A stretch of 64,000 bases of DNA, taken from contig JADLGN010000037.1 in the NCBI GenBank assembly GCA_020849295.1, positions 1-64,000 on the forward strand. The letters run 5' to 3'. Within the stretch, counting starts at the first letter, position 1. Every line of letters starts with the position of its first letter. Below the pieces are notes generated by a model. That model did not search any database and was not told the origin of the DNA. It was given only the letters and a program-made list of their open reading frames with translations. This DNA is from Bacteroidia bacterium. Lineage in GTDB: Bacteria; Bacteroidota; Bacteroidia; NS11-12g; UBA9320. The translations under genes were made by a program, and so were the position numbers. Of the stretch, positions 1 through 9,825 are shown piece after piece.

Positions 1-3000
1 GCATCTTAGGGTTACTTTCATAAAAATTTTGTAACCAAATTAATTGAGAAGAATCCAATAAAGGCAATGGCATACTATCCAATTTCCATGCTTTTATTTG
101 GTTATAAAGATTGTTATAGGTGGTGTGATAGTCTGCTTCTTGGTCTGTCAAGTCTATTTGGGCAGGGATGCTGTCTAATACATTTTGATAATCGGTGTAT
201 AGACCTTGTTCAAAATACAAACCCGCTAATTGATAACGGTACATTGGGTTAGTGGGATGGGTAAGCAAGGTGTCGAGTGTGGCTAGATGATTAAGGGTAT
301 CGTCTAAATACCATCCTACCAAATCGTTAAGAAGTAAATCGTAATTGGTATTAGCCTCAGCCACTTGCCAAGCTAAGGTATCTCGGTCAGTTAAGCTATC
401 AGCATTGGCCACTATATCGGCAATATAAAAAGGCGACATAGCGGTGCTGCGATTTAGCAAGATGCTTTTTATCCAACCCGAGCGGCCGGCTTGGGGATTG
501 GCTTTAAGCACATTGCGTATTTGCAAGTCAGAAAATGCACCTTCCTTAGCTGCCAATGTGGCTAGGGCATCCATACTTAACCATGGCGAGTAACCTATGA
601 GTTGATTATACACAAAGGTGGCATTTCCGGTGGTAGCTGTTTCTATATCATTTACCACATTGGTGGGGCTATTGCCATTATCAATAACGGCTTTCCAAGA
701 GGTGTTTACCGATGACATAGCTGATTTATAAACCGATAAATCACTGCGCTTTGTTGTTGGCCACCCTGTTCCACTTTTTGTTAATTTGTCAGGGCATAAT
801 GCACCTGTTTGATTTGTATTTATTAAAGAAATATTATTGACTAGCGATGGTTTAGTTCGAGTATTAACTGAGCTATTATTTTCATCCTGATGAAAATAAG
901 TCATTTTATTGGCCTCATTATCTATATTAAGATAAAGCACAGGACTGCTATTGCCAAATAAATTATCTGCAGGTAGGGTTAATGAACCTTGATTATTAGC
1001 CATTCCCGTTAAAGAGGTAAAGTCAATATCAGGCTCTTTTAGCACCTGTAAATCTTTCATATCATCGGTATAATCATTGCACCGAAAGGTTAAACCTATT
1101 TTATCATTACCAGCATCTTTATTTTCATTCAATACTTCCGAAGCCACGGTTAAGTCTTCAAACACGCTCCTGTAAAATTCAGTAGCATTTGCTCCGGCAT
1201 CCCTTACAACTAAGCCACCGTGTCCGCCTGTTATCCAAGAAGATGTTTTTGTTCCTGTATACATGTTATGCTCCACATCAAAGGCCGTGGTAGCATCCAT
1301 GTACAGACCATAAGGGTAGGTCGTTGAGTTATACTCAAACAAATCATCTTTAATAGTAAACTGATTGTTTATTACCCTTGCATTCGTATTTTTAAGCATA
1401 TAAAAACCTTTATAGCAAGTGGTAGAACAGCCATCAATACTTGTTCGGCTGCCGCCCGGCAATGAGATGGATTGTACAGCCTGTTTTAGCTTAATAAATT
1501 TTGTGGTTGTAACGGTAATACCACTTGTAAAATTTGTTAAGTTAAATGAGGCTTCTTTAGCGTTAATACCTAAGCGTCCGTTCACTTTAGGGCTTACACC
1601 AGTCCTTTGATCTTCAAATTTGCAGCCTTGCATGTTTATATTATTGCACCATGTTAGATTGACATGTTCACCCAAATTTGCAATTTTATTATCATTCGTG
1701 GTATAAAAATTACACTTTTTAAAATAACTAATATTTGCTTTTGGTTCATGCAGAATAGACGTTGTTTTACCCCATATTACCACATCGGTGGTATTATTTC
1801 TAAAGGTAGTATTCTCGGCTTTAATAATTCCTTTGGTTGTTTTAGGATTAATAGTCCCATTGCTATACCATCCTATGGCTCTAACCCCATTGATAGCATT
1901 TTCAATTATAGACCCATTTTTCAATTCCACCACTCCTTGGTAAGCAGGAGTTTGAATTTTGCTTGAATCTCCCAAAACTACTATTCCTCCCCAAGGCCCA
2001 TCCCCACAAAGGTTGGTAAGAATTGCTCCATCAACTATAAGTTTAGCTCCGGGCTTTACTATAATTTTTCTATTAGGTGAAATAAGAATATTGTGAGTTA
2101 TCGTTAAGGTACAGCCCGATTCTAGGGTAACATCACTTGCTACATGTCGCAATTCGTTCCAAGTATGTGAGCCATATTTGCTGCCACTCTCGCCTTTAGC
2201 AAGAAAAACGGCATTATAAGCATTTACTCGTCCTGCTCCTAAGTGATTGGAGGGGATGGTGATACTGATATTTGATGAATCTAAAGAATAATCTTCAATC
2301 GCAGAATAATTCATTGGGTCGCACCCTGCCTTGAGTAAGCATTCTATTCCTGCCGGACTTAGATAGGGATTTGCTGAAAACATTAAACCGACAATTCCCG
2401 CTACCAATGCACTTGATGATGATGTACCTCCAAACCCAGTTAAACCCTCATCTTGCTGGCGATTTATCGGTGGGCTTCCTGTGGTAATTTGTCCAGGAAA
2501 ATTAGGATTAAATTGTATTTTAGTAGTAACAAAATCATAAGGTGCACAAACATCAATGTAGGTATCATGATTAAAATTTTTGCCGATTTTATCTACTGTA
2601 TCTGAAGCTGCTACGACAATTGCCCCTTCCAGTAGAATAAATTGATTAGACGGCAAGTTATATCTGTAATTATTTGGATCAGGATTTCCACCAGCCATTG
2701 TAAAAACCACCCCTCTTTTAATTCCTTCAACTACCTCGTCACCCAATAAAAATCCTGCTCTGTTTTTTGAACTTACTGGCCCGATAGCAGGACCCCAACT
2801 GCAATTTATAACTTTCACATTATCCTCAATTGCAATCATTACAGCTTCATCTAAATCCGTCCATCCAGAAATAGAGGTATCAGGGTTTGTTTTACCAAAG
2901 CCCAAAAAAGAATACCCTGCTAATTTGCAATTTCCTCCTATACCTGAAATTCCTGTACTATTATTAAAAGAAGAGGCTGCCGCACCAGCGCACATCATAC

Positions 3001-3715
3001 CGTGATAAAAAGTTCTCTTTGTATCTTTGGTATACCAATTTAAAGGCCAATTTTTTATATCTCCAGTTATATTAAATTCAGGAAGATTTAAAGTATCATT
3101 TGCTCCAAAATTCCAATGTTTCCATATTTTAAATTTTCCTCGCATATCATAATGAAAAGTATCCATATAGCTATCTACTATTCCTATCAATACATTGGTA
3201 TCACCTTTAGTAACATCCCATGCACATTCTGCCTCAATTTTATTTAGATGCCAACTCCAATCTCGTGGATTCGGATTTGGTGGATCAATCCTGCTTTTCC
3301 AATTTGAACTCCCTAAGGCATCTATAAAATTATCATTAGGATGATACATTGTTGAACACATTGGAACATCCATTCCCATAGGAACAATATCATAAATAAA
3401 TACGTCCTTTATACCTGCCATACTATCAAGTGCTGCCTCCAAAACAAATGCATTACTATCATGAAACATTTTATATTTATACTTAAGTTCACCAACATTA
3501 TCATATTCATTTGAAAATACCTTTTCGAGTTTAGTTACTTTATGTCTACTAAGCCAACCTTGAAATGCAGTATCACCGCTTATTGTTATGCTGTTAGGTG
3601 AACTTGGCCACATAGCCGGATTCATTATCTTTAATCTAATATGCAGTTTTGTTGAATCATAAGAAAATGCATTGCCAACGATAAGTAGAAGCAATAAAGA
3701 GAGTAATTTTTTCAT
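1..3715 (-). CDS. Secreted subtilisin-like (S8) serine protease, C-terminus beyond the window
   Basis: Translating leftwards from the ATG at 3715 gives an unbroken frame to the left edge, so at least 1238 residues are encoded and the C-terminus is missing. A lipid-free signal peptide (MKKLLSLLLLLIVGNAFS) comes first. The S8 triad is visible as Asp181 (GIVDS), His238 (YHGMM) and Ser432 (GGTSSSSALVAG). After the protease domain a region of about 400 residues looks like a right-handed parallel beta-helix (repeats such as 'TLTITHN..IISPNRKIIV' and 'NTTFRNNTT'), then an unrecognised region follows. A T9SS sorting domain would be expected at the missing end, but that is inference. The last 270 residues are encoded by visibly more GC-rich DNA than most of the window. 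Confidence 0.9.
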   Translation of the reverse strand, partial: MKKLLSLLLLLIVGNAFSYDSTKLHIRLKIMNPAMWPSSPNSITISGDTAFQGWLSRHKVTKLEKVFSNEYDNVGELKYKYKMFHDSNAFVLEAALDSMAGIKDVFIYDIVPMGMDVPMCSTMYHPNDNFIDALGSSNWKSRIDPPNPNPRDWSWHLNKIEAECAWDVTKGDTNVLIGIVDSYMDTFHYDMRGKFKIWKHWNFGANDTLNLPEFNITGDIKNWPLNWYTKDTKRTFYHGMMCAGAAASSFNNSTGISGIGGNCKLAGYSFLGFGKTNPDTSISGWTDLDEAVMIAIEDNVKVINCSWGPAIGPVSSKNRAGFLLGDEVVEGIKRGVVFTMAGGNPDPNNYRYNLPSNQFILLEGAIVVAASDTVDKIGKNFNHDTYIDVCAPYDFVTTKIQFNPNFPGQITTGSPPINRQQDEGLTGFGGTSSSSALVAGIVGLMFSANPYLSPAGIECLLKAGCDPMNYSAIEDYSLDSSNISITIPSNHLGAGRVNAYNAVFLAKGESGSKYGSHTWNELRHVASDVTLESGCTLTITHNILISPNRKIIVKPGAKLIVDGAILTNLCGDGPWGGIVVLGDSSKIQTPAYQGVVELKNGSIIENAINGVRAIGWYSNGTINPKTTKGIIKAENTTFRNNTTDVVIWGKTTSILHEPKANISYFKKCNFYTTNDNKIANLGEHVNLTWCNNINMQGCKFEDQRTGVSPKVNGRLGINAKEASFNLTNFTSGITVTTTKFIKLKQAVQSISLPGGSRTSIDGCSTTCYKGFYMLKNTNARVINNQFTIKDDLFEYNSTTYPYGLYMDATTAFDVEHNMYTGTKTSSWITGGHGGLVVRDAGANATEFYRSVFEDLTVASEVLNENKDAGNDKIGLTFRCNDYTDDMKDLQVLKEPDIDFTSLTGMANNQGSLTLPADNLFGNSSPVLYLNIDNEANKMTYFHQDENNSSVNTRTKPSLVNNISLINTNQTGALCPDKLTKSGTGWPTTKRSDLSVYKSAMSSVNTSWKAVIDNGNSPTNVVNDIETATTGNATFVYNQLIGYSPWLSMDALATLAAKEGAFSDLQIRNVLKANPQAGRSGWIKSILLNRSTAMSPFYIADIVANADSLTDRDTLAWQVAEANTNYDLLLNDLVGWYLDDTLNHLATLDTLLTHPTNPMYRYQLAGLYFEQGLYTDYQNVLDSIPAQIDLTDQEADYHTTYNNLYNQIKAWKLDSMPLPLLDSSQLIWLQNFYESNPKM

Positions 3716-3738
3716 GGAATATTATAAATTAATTACAA

Positions 3739-3768
3739 CAAATATAATTTGACTTATTAAAGAATAAA
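3739..3768 (-). promoter_or_regulatory. Candidate Bacteroidota promoter for the S8 protease
   Basis: On the minus strand a TATATTTG box (3746-3739) matches TAnnTTTG exactly, with TTTA (3768-3765) 18 bases upstream in place of the usual TTTG. Transcription would start near 3732, about 15 bases before the protease ATG. One of the two boxes is imperfect. Confidence 0.45.
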
Positions 3769-3916
3769 ATGTTTTTCATTATTAAAATATTTAAAAAAAA
3801 GAATAAATATGTTCATGAATTTATATAAGTAAACCTTGTTATGTTTAAATAAAAAAACTGGGAATATTCACTTTTCAAATTTTTATATTAAAATAAAATA
3901 ATAAAATTTGCAGTAA

Positions 3917-4939
3917 ATGATAATAAAAAGCAGGGCTCCATTAAGAATTGGTTTAGCAGGTGGAGGAACAGATGTTAGTCCGTATTCTGATATTTACGGT
4001 GGCTCGGTATTAAATGCAACAATTAACAAATATGCTTACGCAACAATTGAACCTTTGAGCGGCAATGAAATAATATTAAATTCTATTGATAAAAAAATCT
4101 GTTTAACATATACTACTAACGATTCTTTGCCAATAGATGGCAAACTAGATTTACTAAAAGGAGTATATAACAGAATTATTAAAGAATTTAAGAAAGAACC
4201 AAAGTCGTTCAAATTAACAACTTTTGTAGATGCACCGGCTGGAAGCGGTCTTGGTAGCAGTTCCACACTTGTAGTAGCTATAATTGGTGCTTTTGCCGAA
4301 TGGCTATATTTACCACTCGGCGAATATGATATTGCACATTTAGCTTATGAAATTGAAAGAATAGAACTTGGTATGCACGGAGGGAAACAAGACCAATATG
4401 CAGCTACTTTTGGAGGGTTTAATTTTATGGAATTTTATAAAGACGATAAAGTAATAGTAAACCCACTAAGAATTAAACCAAAATACATTGCAGAATTGCA
4501 AAACAATCTGGTTTTATTTTATACTGGTACAAGCCGCGATTCAGGAACAATTATTAAACAACAGTCAAATAATGTGGTAACAAATGATGTAACAGCTATA
4601 AATGCTACTCATATACTTAAAGAGCAATCTGTAAAAATGAAAGAAGCACTATTAACCGGTAATCTTGAACAAATCGGGCAAATATTAAATTTAAGCTGGG
4701 AGCATAAAAAACTTATGGCAAAAGGTATTAGCAATCCTGCAATTGAAAAATTATATACAACTGCAATTAATGCCGGTAGCAACGGAGGAAAAATATCCGG
4801 TGCCGGTGGCGGTGGGTATATTTTCTTTTATTGCCCCGGTAATGCCAGATATATTGTAATTGAAGCAATGAAAAAATTAGATTTAATAGCCGAAAATTAC
4901 GAATTTACTTCCAACGGCTTATATACTTACACTATATGA
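3917..4939 (+). CDS. hddA: D-glycero-alpha-D-manno-heptose 7-phosphate kinase (GHMP kinase)
   Basis: 340 residues, the usual length for HddA. The enzyme phosphorylates C1 of D-glycero-alpha-D-manno-heptose 7-phosphate, a step towards the GDP-heptose used in S-layer, capsule or LPS glycans. The N-terminus (RAPLRIGLAGGGTD) is diagnostic of HddA-type GHMP kinases, the ATP-binding loop PAGSGLGSSS lies at residues 107-116, and the C-terminal GHMP motif reads KISGAGGGGY. The stop codon overlaps the start of hddC by four bases (ATGA), so the genes are translationally coupled. The sedoheptulose-7-phosphate isomerase GmhA is not in this window. Confidence 0.93.
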   Translation: MIIKSRAPLRIGLAGGGTDVSPYSDIYGGSVLNATINKYAYATIEPLSGNEIILNSIDKKICLTYTTNDSLPIDGKLDLLKGVYNRIIKEFKKEPKSFKLTTFVDAPAGSGLGSSSTLVVAIIGAFAEWLYLPLGEYDIAHLAYEIERIELGMHGGKQDQYAATFGGFNFMEFYKDDKVIVNPLRIKPKYIAELQNNLVLFYTGTSRDSGTIIKQQSNNVVTNDVTAINATHILKEQSVKMKEALLTGNLEQIGQILNLSWEHKKLMAKGISNPAIEKLYTTAINAGSNGGKISGAGGGGYIFFYCPGNARYIVIEAMKKLDLIAENYEFTSNGLYTYTI

Positions 4940-5649
4940 TTTCAACTATGCCTGAAGTAATAATTTTGGCAGGAGGTATGGGAACAAGGCTGCAAAGTGT
5001 GATAAAAGATGTCCCAAAACCAATGGCAATGGTGGCTAACAAGCCTTTTTTGTATTGGTTGATAAATTATGTTTCTAAGTTTAATCCACCAAAAATTATA
5101 ATTAGTACAGGACATCTTAGTCAAACAATTAAAGATTTTTTCGGAACTGCATTTGGCGAAATTACAATTGAGTACAGTCACGAAGAATATCCATTAGGCA
5201 CAGGCGGAGCCATAAAAAAAGCTTTGCATAAATGTAATACTCAAAATTGCATTGTACTTAATGGTGATTCTATTTTTAAAATTGATTTTAATTCTTTTTT
5301 TAAATTCCACAAAATTCATAATTCCAATTTCAGTATGGCGCTAAAATTGGTTGATAATCCTTATAGATACGGAACTGTAGAACTTATTAAAGATAGAATA
5401 ATAGGATTTAGAGAGAAAGACAATACCCTAAAAAAAGGACTAATAAATACAGGTATTTATTTATTCAGCAAAAATATTTATGATTTGATGCCCAAAGATG
5501 AAAAGTTTTCTTTTGAAAAAGATTTTCTTGAGAAAAAATTAGATTTCATTAACTTCAAAGGATATATTTCTGACGGATATTTTATTGATATTGGAATTCC
5601 TGATGATTATAAAAAAGCAAACTATGAATTCCCTCAAATTTTCAATTAA
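4936..5649 (+). CDS. hddC: D-glycero-alpha-D-manno-heptose 1-phosphate guanylyltransferase
   Basis: A 237-residue nucleotidyltransferase. The signature LAGGMGTRLQ...VPKPM at residues 11-30 binds the nucleotide, and LGTGGAIKKA plus the LNGDS motif complete the sugar-nucleotide transferase core. Position between hddA and gmhB indicates GTP transfer to heptose 1-phosphate, giving GDP-heptose, rather than to mannose or glucose. The ATG at 4936 overlaps the hddA stop; a second in-frame ATG at 4948 is also possible. The 3' end overlaps gmhB by 26 bases. Confidence 0.9.
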   Translation: MISTMPEVIILAGGMGTRLQSVIKDVPKPMAMVANKPFLYWLINYVSKFNPPKIIISTGHLSQTIKDFFGTAFGEITIEYSHEEYPLGTGGAIKKALHKCNTQNCIVLNGDSIFKIDFNSFFKFHKIHNSNFSMALKLVDNPYRYGTVELIKDRIIGFREKDNTLKKGLINTGIYLFSKNIYDLMPKDEKFSFEKDFLEKKLDFINFKGYISDGYFIDIGIPDDYKKANYEFPQIFN

Positions 5650-6178
5650 AACAGACTCGGCACTTTTTATTGACAGAGATGGAGTAATAAATAAATTATT
5701 GCCGAATGATTATGTAAAACAGTGTTCGGAATTTATATTACTTTCATGGGTTTCTAAGTCATTTGAAATATTAAGACCTATGTTCAATAGAATTTTTATA
5801 GTTACCAATCAACAAGGAATTGGTAAAAACCTGATGATAGAAAATATTGAAACAATACATGAATATTTTTTAAATCAACTTAATAAAAATATAAGACCTG
5901 ATAAAATTTATCATTGTCCTCATTTGAAAGCAGAAATGTGTGTTTGCCGCAAACCCAAACCGGGTATGGCTTTAATGGCAAAAAACGATTTTCCTGAAAT
6001 TAATCTTAAAAACTCAATAATGATAGGCGACAGCCAAAGTGATATTGAATTTGCAATTAATTGCGGGATGATTCCGGTATTAATATCTGATGAAACAGAA
6101 AAAAATGGAAGTACAGAATATTTTACTGTCAAAAATCTGTTGAATTTTGCAGAATATTTAGTGGAAAATAAACATTAG
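5624..6178 (+). CDS. gmhB: D-glycero-D-manno-heptose 1,7-bisphosphate 7-phosphatase
   Basis: 184 residues from the ATG at 5624. A longer frame opens at 5585, but the extra residues lie before the conserved N-terminus and deep inside hddC. The HAD nucleophile motif FIDRDG holds Asp17 and Asp19, TNQQG is motif II, and GDSQSD (Asp136, Asp140) is the acidic metal motif. The zinc loop typical of GmhB is intact: Cys98, His100, Cys106, Cys108 (CPHLKAEMCVC). It removes the C7 phosphate between the kinase and guanylyltransferase steps, completing an hddA-hddC-gmhB unit. Confidence 0.92.
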   Translation: MNSLKFSIKTDSALFIDRDGVINKLLPNDYVKQCSEFILLSWVSKSFEILRPMFNRIFIVTNQQGIGKNLMIENIETIHEYFLNQLNKNIRPDKIYHCPHLKAEMCVCRKPKPGMALMAKNDFPEINLKNSIMIGDSQSDIEFAINCGMIPVLISDETEKNGSTEYFTVKNLLNFAEYLVENKH

Positions 6179-6232
6179 TTTGTAAAAAAATAAACTGGTA
6201 ATGCAACCATTTTTGAGAACTTTGCGTTAAAT

Positions 6233-9200
6233 TTGATATATAATTTGACCAAGAGATTAATAATATCAATAATTTTCGTATTTCTATTTTTGCAATTACG
6301 AGCTACACACCTTATTGGTGGCTCTATGAGCTATCAATATCTTGGTCAAAATAGTTCAGGAAATTTTAATTACAAAATTACTCTTGATATTTTCAGAGAT
6401 TGTCTTGCAGGCCAAGTAGGATTTGAAAACGAAATTGAAATAGGTGTTTATCATATTAATGCACAGCGTTCAAAACACAAAACAGTAAAGATTAAACTTA
6501 TATCAAAAAAAAATGTACTACCACCGGGATATACCAATTGTTCATTTAAACCTGATGTATGTATTGAAGAGGGATTTTATGAAGGGGTAATTGAATTAGG
6601 TGCAAGCACTTTAGGATATGAATTGCTATTTGAAAGATGTTGCCGAAATGTACAAAACAACATAGAGTCAGGCTCAAGCCAGCCAAATCAAGGTCAAACA
6701 TATTATTGCAAAATTCCTCCAACATCAGTTGTAAATAGTTCGCCGGTTTTTTCGGGAATACCATCACCGTACATGTGTATTAACGATACTATTTCTTTTT
6801 TAAATACTGCTGTTGATATTGACGGAGATTCTCTGGTTTATTACTTTGTAAAACCATGGGGCGGCGGTGATATTAATAATGCAGGCTTACCTCCTCCCCC
6901 AAATTTTCCTGCAATCAAACAAATTATTTATAAATCAGGGTATAATCAATTAATGCCATTTGGCACTACAGGTTATATAAATATTGACAAATTCAATGGA
7001 TTAACAAGCTATTTGACCAAACAAACAGGAAACTACATAGTGGCAATAGAAGTGGCTGAGTATCGCAATGGAGTTTTGCTTAGTACTGTTAGGCTTGATT
7101 TACAAATAATTTTTATCAATTGCCCCCCAAACAGACGACCAACAATATCAAGCGACAAAGGATTATCATACACAATAGAAGCAGGCAGTAAACTTTGTTT
7201 TAATGTAATAGCCTCTGATGCTGATAATAACAATCTTCAACTAACCCCCAAAGGTAATATTTTTACAGGCAAAGGAGGATGGAAAGGACCAATTGCAACA
7301 CTTTCGGCAAAAACAGGTAAAGGGTTAATAATGTCAGAATTTTGTTGGCAAACTTCATGTGAGCAGGCAAGCAAAAAACCTTATCTTTTTGCAGTACAAG
7401 TAGAAGACGATGGTTGTCCGGCAAAATACAATACAGTAAATTTTAAAATTACAGTAAATCCTTTTGTAAGCGATGCTGTTATAAATGGGAAAACACCAGT
7501 TTGCCAAAACGAAATTGCAAAATACAAAGTATCAAATGTCAAAATTGGCTCTATGTTCGAATGGGATATCGCAAACGGTATAATTTTAAGTGGAAATAGT
7601 ACTTCAGAAATAACAGTAAAATGGACAGGCAACACATCAGGCTCTATTAAATTCAGAGAAATCAGTAAATATAATTGTTTTGGCGATTGGAAATCATTTG
7701 CAGTAAATATTACCCCAAGCCCAGTTGTACCTCAAATAAGCGGGAAAGATACAGTGTGCTTGAGCGGTGGAATTGAAAATTATAATATATCAAACAATAC
7801 CACCGGCATTTCATATACTTGGTGGATTAATATAGGCAATATTTCTGCAAATAATAATAATAATATTTCAATAGATTGGAATGTAAAGGGTGACCAAAAA
7901 ATAAAGGTTATAGCTACAAATATTCAAGGATGCAAAAGTGATACAGCCTTAATGAAAATCAATGTAAGAAAACCATCTCCTATAATAATTGGAGCAAAGA
8001 CAATATGTCCAAACAGTAAAAATATTCTTTATAGTTGCATTGGCAACAATGGTTCTGTTTTCAATTGGACTGTAAACGGCGGAAATATTGTTTTGGGAAA
8101 CAATACTGATAAAATTTATATAAACTGGGGAGATGCTCAACTTGCAAAAATTACTTTAATAGAAACTGATAAATTTGGTTGCAAAAGCAACCCAGTAACT
8201 TTTGATGTTAATGTAACTTATACTCTTGATAGCGATATACCTTTTGGTGACAATTCGGTTTGCGAATACTCTAAAAATGTACCTTATTTTTTAATCCACT
8301 CAAACGGTGTAAAATATAACTGGAATATAAACGGAGGTACACTTACAGGCAAAATAGATTCGAATTTTGTATTGGCAAATTGGGGAGCGGCAGGTAATGG
8401 AAATCTTACAGTATTAAAACAAGCCTATGATTCAGTTAATAAAAAAAATTGCACAAGTTTACCTGCAATTATTGATGTAATAATAAACAAACAACCGATT
8501 GCAAATAAAATAGAAGGCTACTTTGAAATGTGTCAAAATAATGATTCAATTAATTACACAATAAATGGTTTTGCAGGTAGTATATACTTTTGGAATATTA
8601 ACGGCAATTCAAATATTTCAGGTCAAGGCACAAATACAGTAAAATTTCTACCGAATACTCCAGGTATGCATAATATAAACGTAATAGAATTGACTAAAGA
8701 CAGTTGTTTAGGGAATATTGTTGATTCAGTTATTATAGTTCATCCAAAACCAACAGCGGATTCTATTTTTGGAAAATTAACAGTTTGCGAACCTAATTAT
8801 TCTAATTACACATACAAACTTTCAGGGATTAATAATTCACAATATTATTGGAGTACAAATAACGGCAGTATAATAAGCGGAAATAATACAAATGAAATAA
8901 TTGTAAACTGGAGTAATGAAGATCCTCTTTGGATAAAAGTGGTTGAAATATCAGAATTTGGCTGCATAGGTGATACTATTTTTAAAAATATTATTACTGA
9001 CAAATTAAATCTTGAACTTCAGGTAATATCTGTTGGCTATCCTGATGACCGTATGGAAATAAAATGGAATAATAATAACTCTAAAAAATACAGTCGTGAT
9101 TATATCATAGAGAGAAGAAATGCAGGTGAAATTATTTGGCAAAATGCAGGTACTATAAAAGACTTTACAAATTACTTTGAACAACCTTTAAATACTGATA

Positions 9201-9820
9201 ATAATGCTTTTCAATATAGAATTAAGGCTTATGATTTATGCAATGTTGAAAAAACCAGTGACCAACATACTAACGTATGGCTTTATGGCTCAAAAACTGA
9301 AGATGCTTATACTGTAAAAATAGGTTTTTCGCCGTATGAAGGTTGGAAAAATGGTGTATCAAAATACGAAATATACAGAAAACTAAGTGATGGCAATTTT
9401 TTAAAATACGATTCGATTAGTATTCCTTCAGACAAAATATATAATAATGGAAGAGAAGACTACAATCAATGTTACAGAATTTTAAGCTATGAGAATGGCG
9501 GTAATAATGAAACAAGCTGGTCAAACGAAATATGTTTTAATTTTTCACCAACTATGTATATACCAAATGCATTTACCCCTAACAATGATAAAATTAATGA
9601 TATATTCGAGATATTAAGTGCTGCAATAAAAACATATAATTTATCAATTTATAGCAGATGGGGTGAAAAAATTTGGGAAACAAACAACAGTAATGAACAC
9701 TGGGATGGAACATATTCAGGTAACCCGGCTCAAGCAGGTGTTTACTTATACAATGTAATTTTTACAGATTTTAAAAATAAAAAATATACTTTGAGCGGAA
9801 CCGTTCATCTTATAAGATAA
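6233..9820 (+). CDS. Very large surface protein with tandem PKD-like repeats and a type B T9SS sorting domain
   Basis: 1195 residues with no good ATG. A TTG at 6233 or, more likely, at 6245 starts a signal peptide ending near LQLRAT. The N-terminal 400 residues hold a cysteine-rich region (ERCCRN). About six PKD-like repeats of roughly 85 residues follow, each opening with a G-x-x-x-V/I-C element (PVCQNE, TVCLSG, TICPNS, SVCEYS, EMCQNN, TVCEPN) and carrying a W-x-I/W-x-V core strand. The C-terminus (YIPNAFTPNNDKIND ... SIYSRWGEKIWE) is the gliding_CTERM/type B sorting domain found on SprB and other large T9SS adhesins. The product is expected on the cell surface; its ligand is unknown. Confidence 0.88.
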   Translation: MIYNLTKRLIISIIFVFLFLQLRATHLIGGSMSYQYLGQNSSGNFNYKITLDIFRDCLAGQVGFENEIEIGVYHINAQRSKHKTVKIKLISKKNVLPPGYTNCSFKPDVCIEEGFYEGVIELGASTLGYELLFERCCRNVQNNIESGSSQPNQGQTYYCKIPPTSVVNSSPVFSGIPSPYMCINDTISFLNTAVDIDGDSLVYYFVKPWGGGDINNAGLPPPPNFPAIKQIIYKSGYNQLMPFGTTGYINIDKFNGLTSYLTKQTGNYIVAIEVAEYRNGVLLSTVRLDLQIIFINCPPNRRPTISSDKGLSYTIEAGSKLCFNVIASDADNNNLQLTPKGNIFTGKGGWKGPIATLSAKTGKGLIMSEFCWQTSCEQASKKPYLFAVQVEDDGCPAKYNTVNFKITVNPFVSDAVINGKTPVCQNEIAKYKVSNVKIGSMFEWDIANGIILSGNSTSEITVKWTGNTSGSIKFREISKYNCFGDWKSFAVNITPSPVVPQISGKDTVCLSGGIENYNISNNTTGISYTWWINIGNISANNNNNISIDWNVKGDQKIKVIATNIQGCKSDTALMKINVRKPSPIIIGAKTICPNSKNILYSCIGNNGSVFNWTVNGGNIVLGNNTDKIYINWGDAQLAKITLIETDKFGCKSNPVTFDVNVTYTLDSDIPFGDNSVCEYSKNVPYFLIHSNGVKYNWNINGGTLTGKIDSNFVLANWGAAGNGNLTVLKQAYDSVNKKNCTSLPAIIDVIINKQPIANKIEGYFEMCQNNDSINYTINGFAGSIYFWNINGNSNISGQGTNTVKFLPNTPGMHNINVIELTKDSCLGNIVDSVIIVHPKPTADSIFGKLTVCEPNYSNYTYKLSGINNSQYYWSTNNGSIISGNNTNEIIVNWSNEDPLWIKVVEISEFGCIGDTIFKNIITDKLNLELQVISVGYPDDRMEIKWNNNNSKKYSRDYIIERRNAGEIIWQNAGTIKDFTNYFEQPLNTDNNAFQYRIKAYDLCNVEKTSDQHTNVWLYGSKTEDAYTVKIGFSPYEGWKNGVSKYEIYRKLSDGNFLKYDSISIPSDKIYNNGREDYNQCYRILSYENGGNNETSWSNEICFNFSPTMYIPNAFTPNNDKINDIFEILSAAIKTYNLSIYSRWGEKIWETNNSNEHWDGTYSGNPAQAGVYLYNVIFTDFKNKKYTLSGTVHLIR

Positions 9821-9825
9821 AAACC

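Noticed and set aside
1-3715. Several short plus-strand reading frames in the first 2 kb
   Set aside because: They are opposite to a single long minus-strand frame that shows a signal peptide, a complete S8 triad and consistent codon pattern.
5585-5623. Longer start for gmhB at 5585
   Set aside because: The additional 13 residues lie inside hddC and precede the conserved N-terminus; the ATG at 5624 fits the family length.
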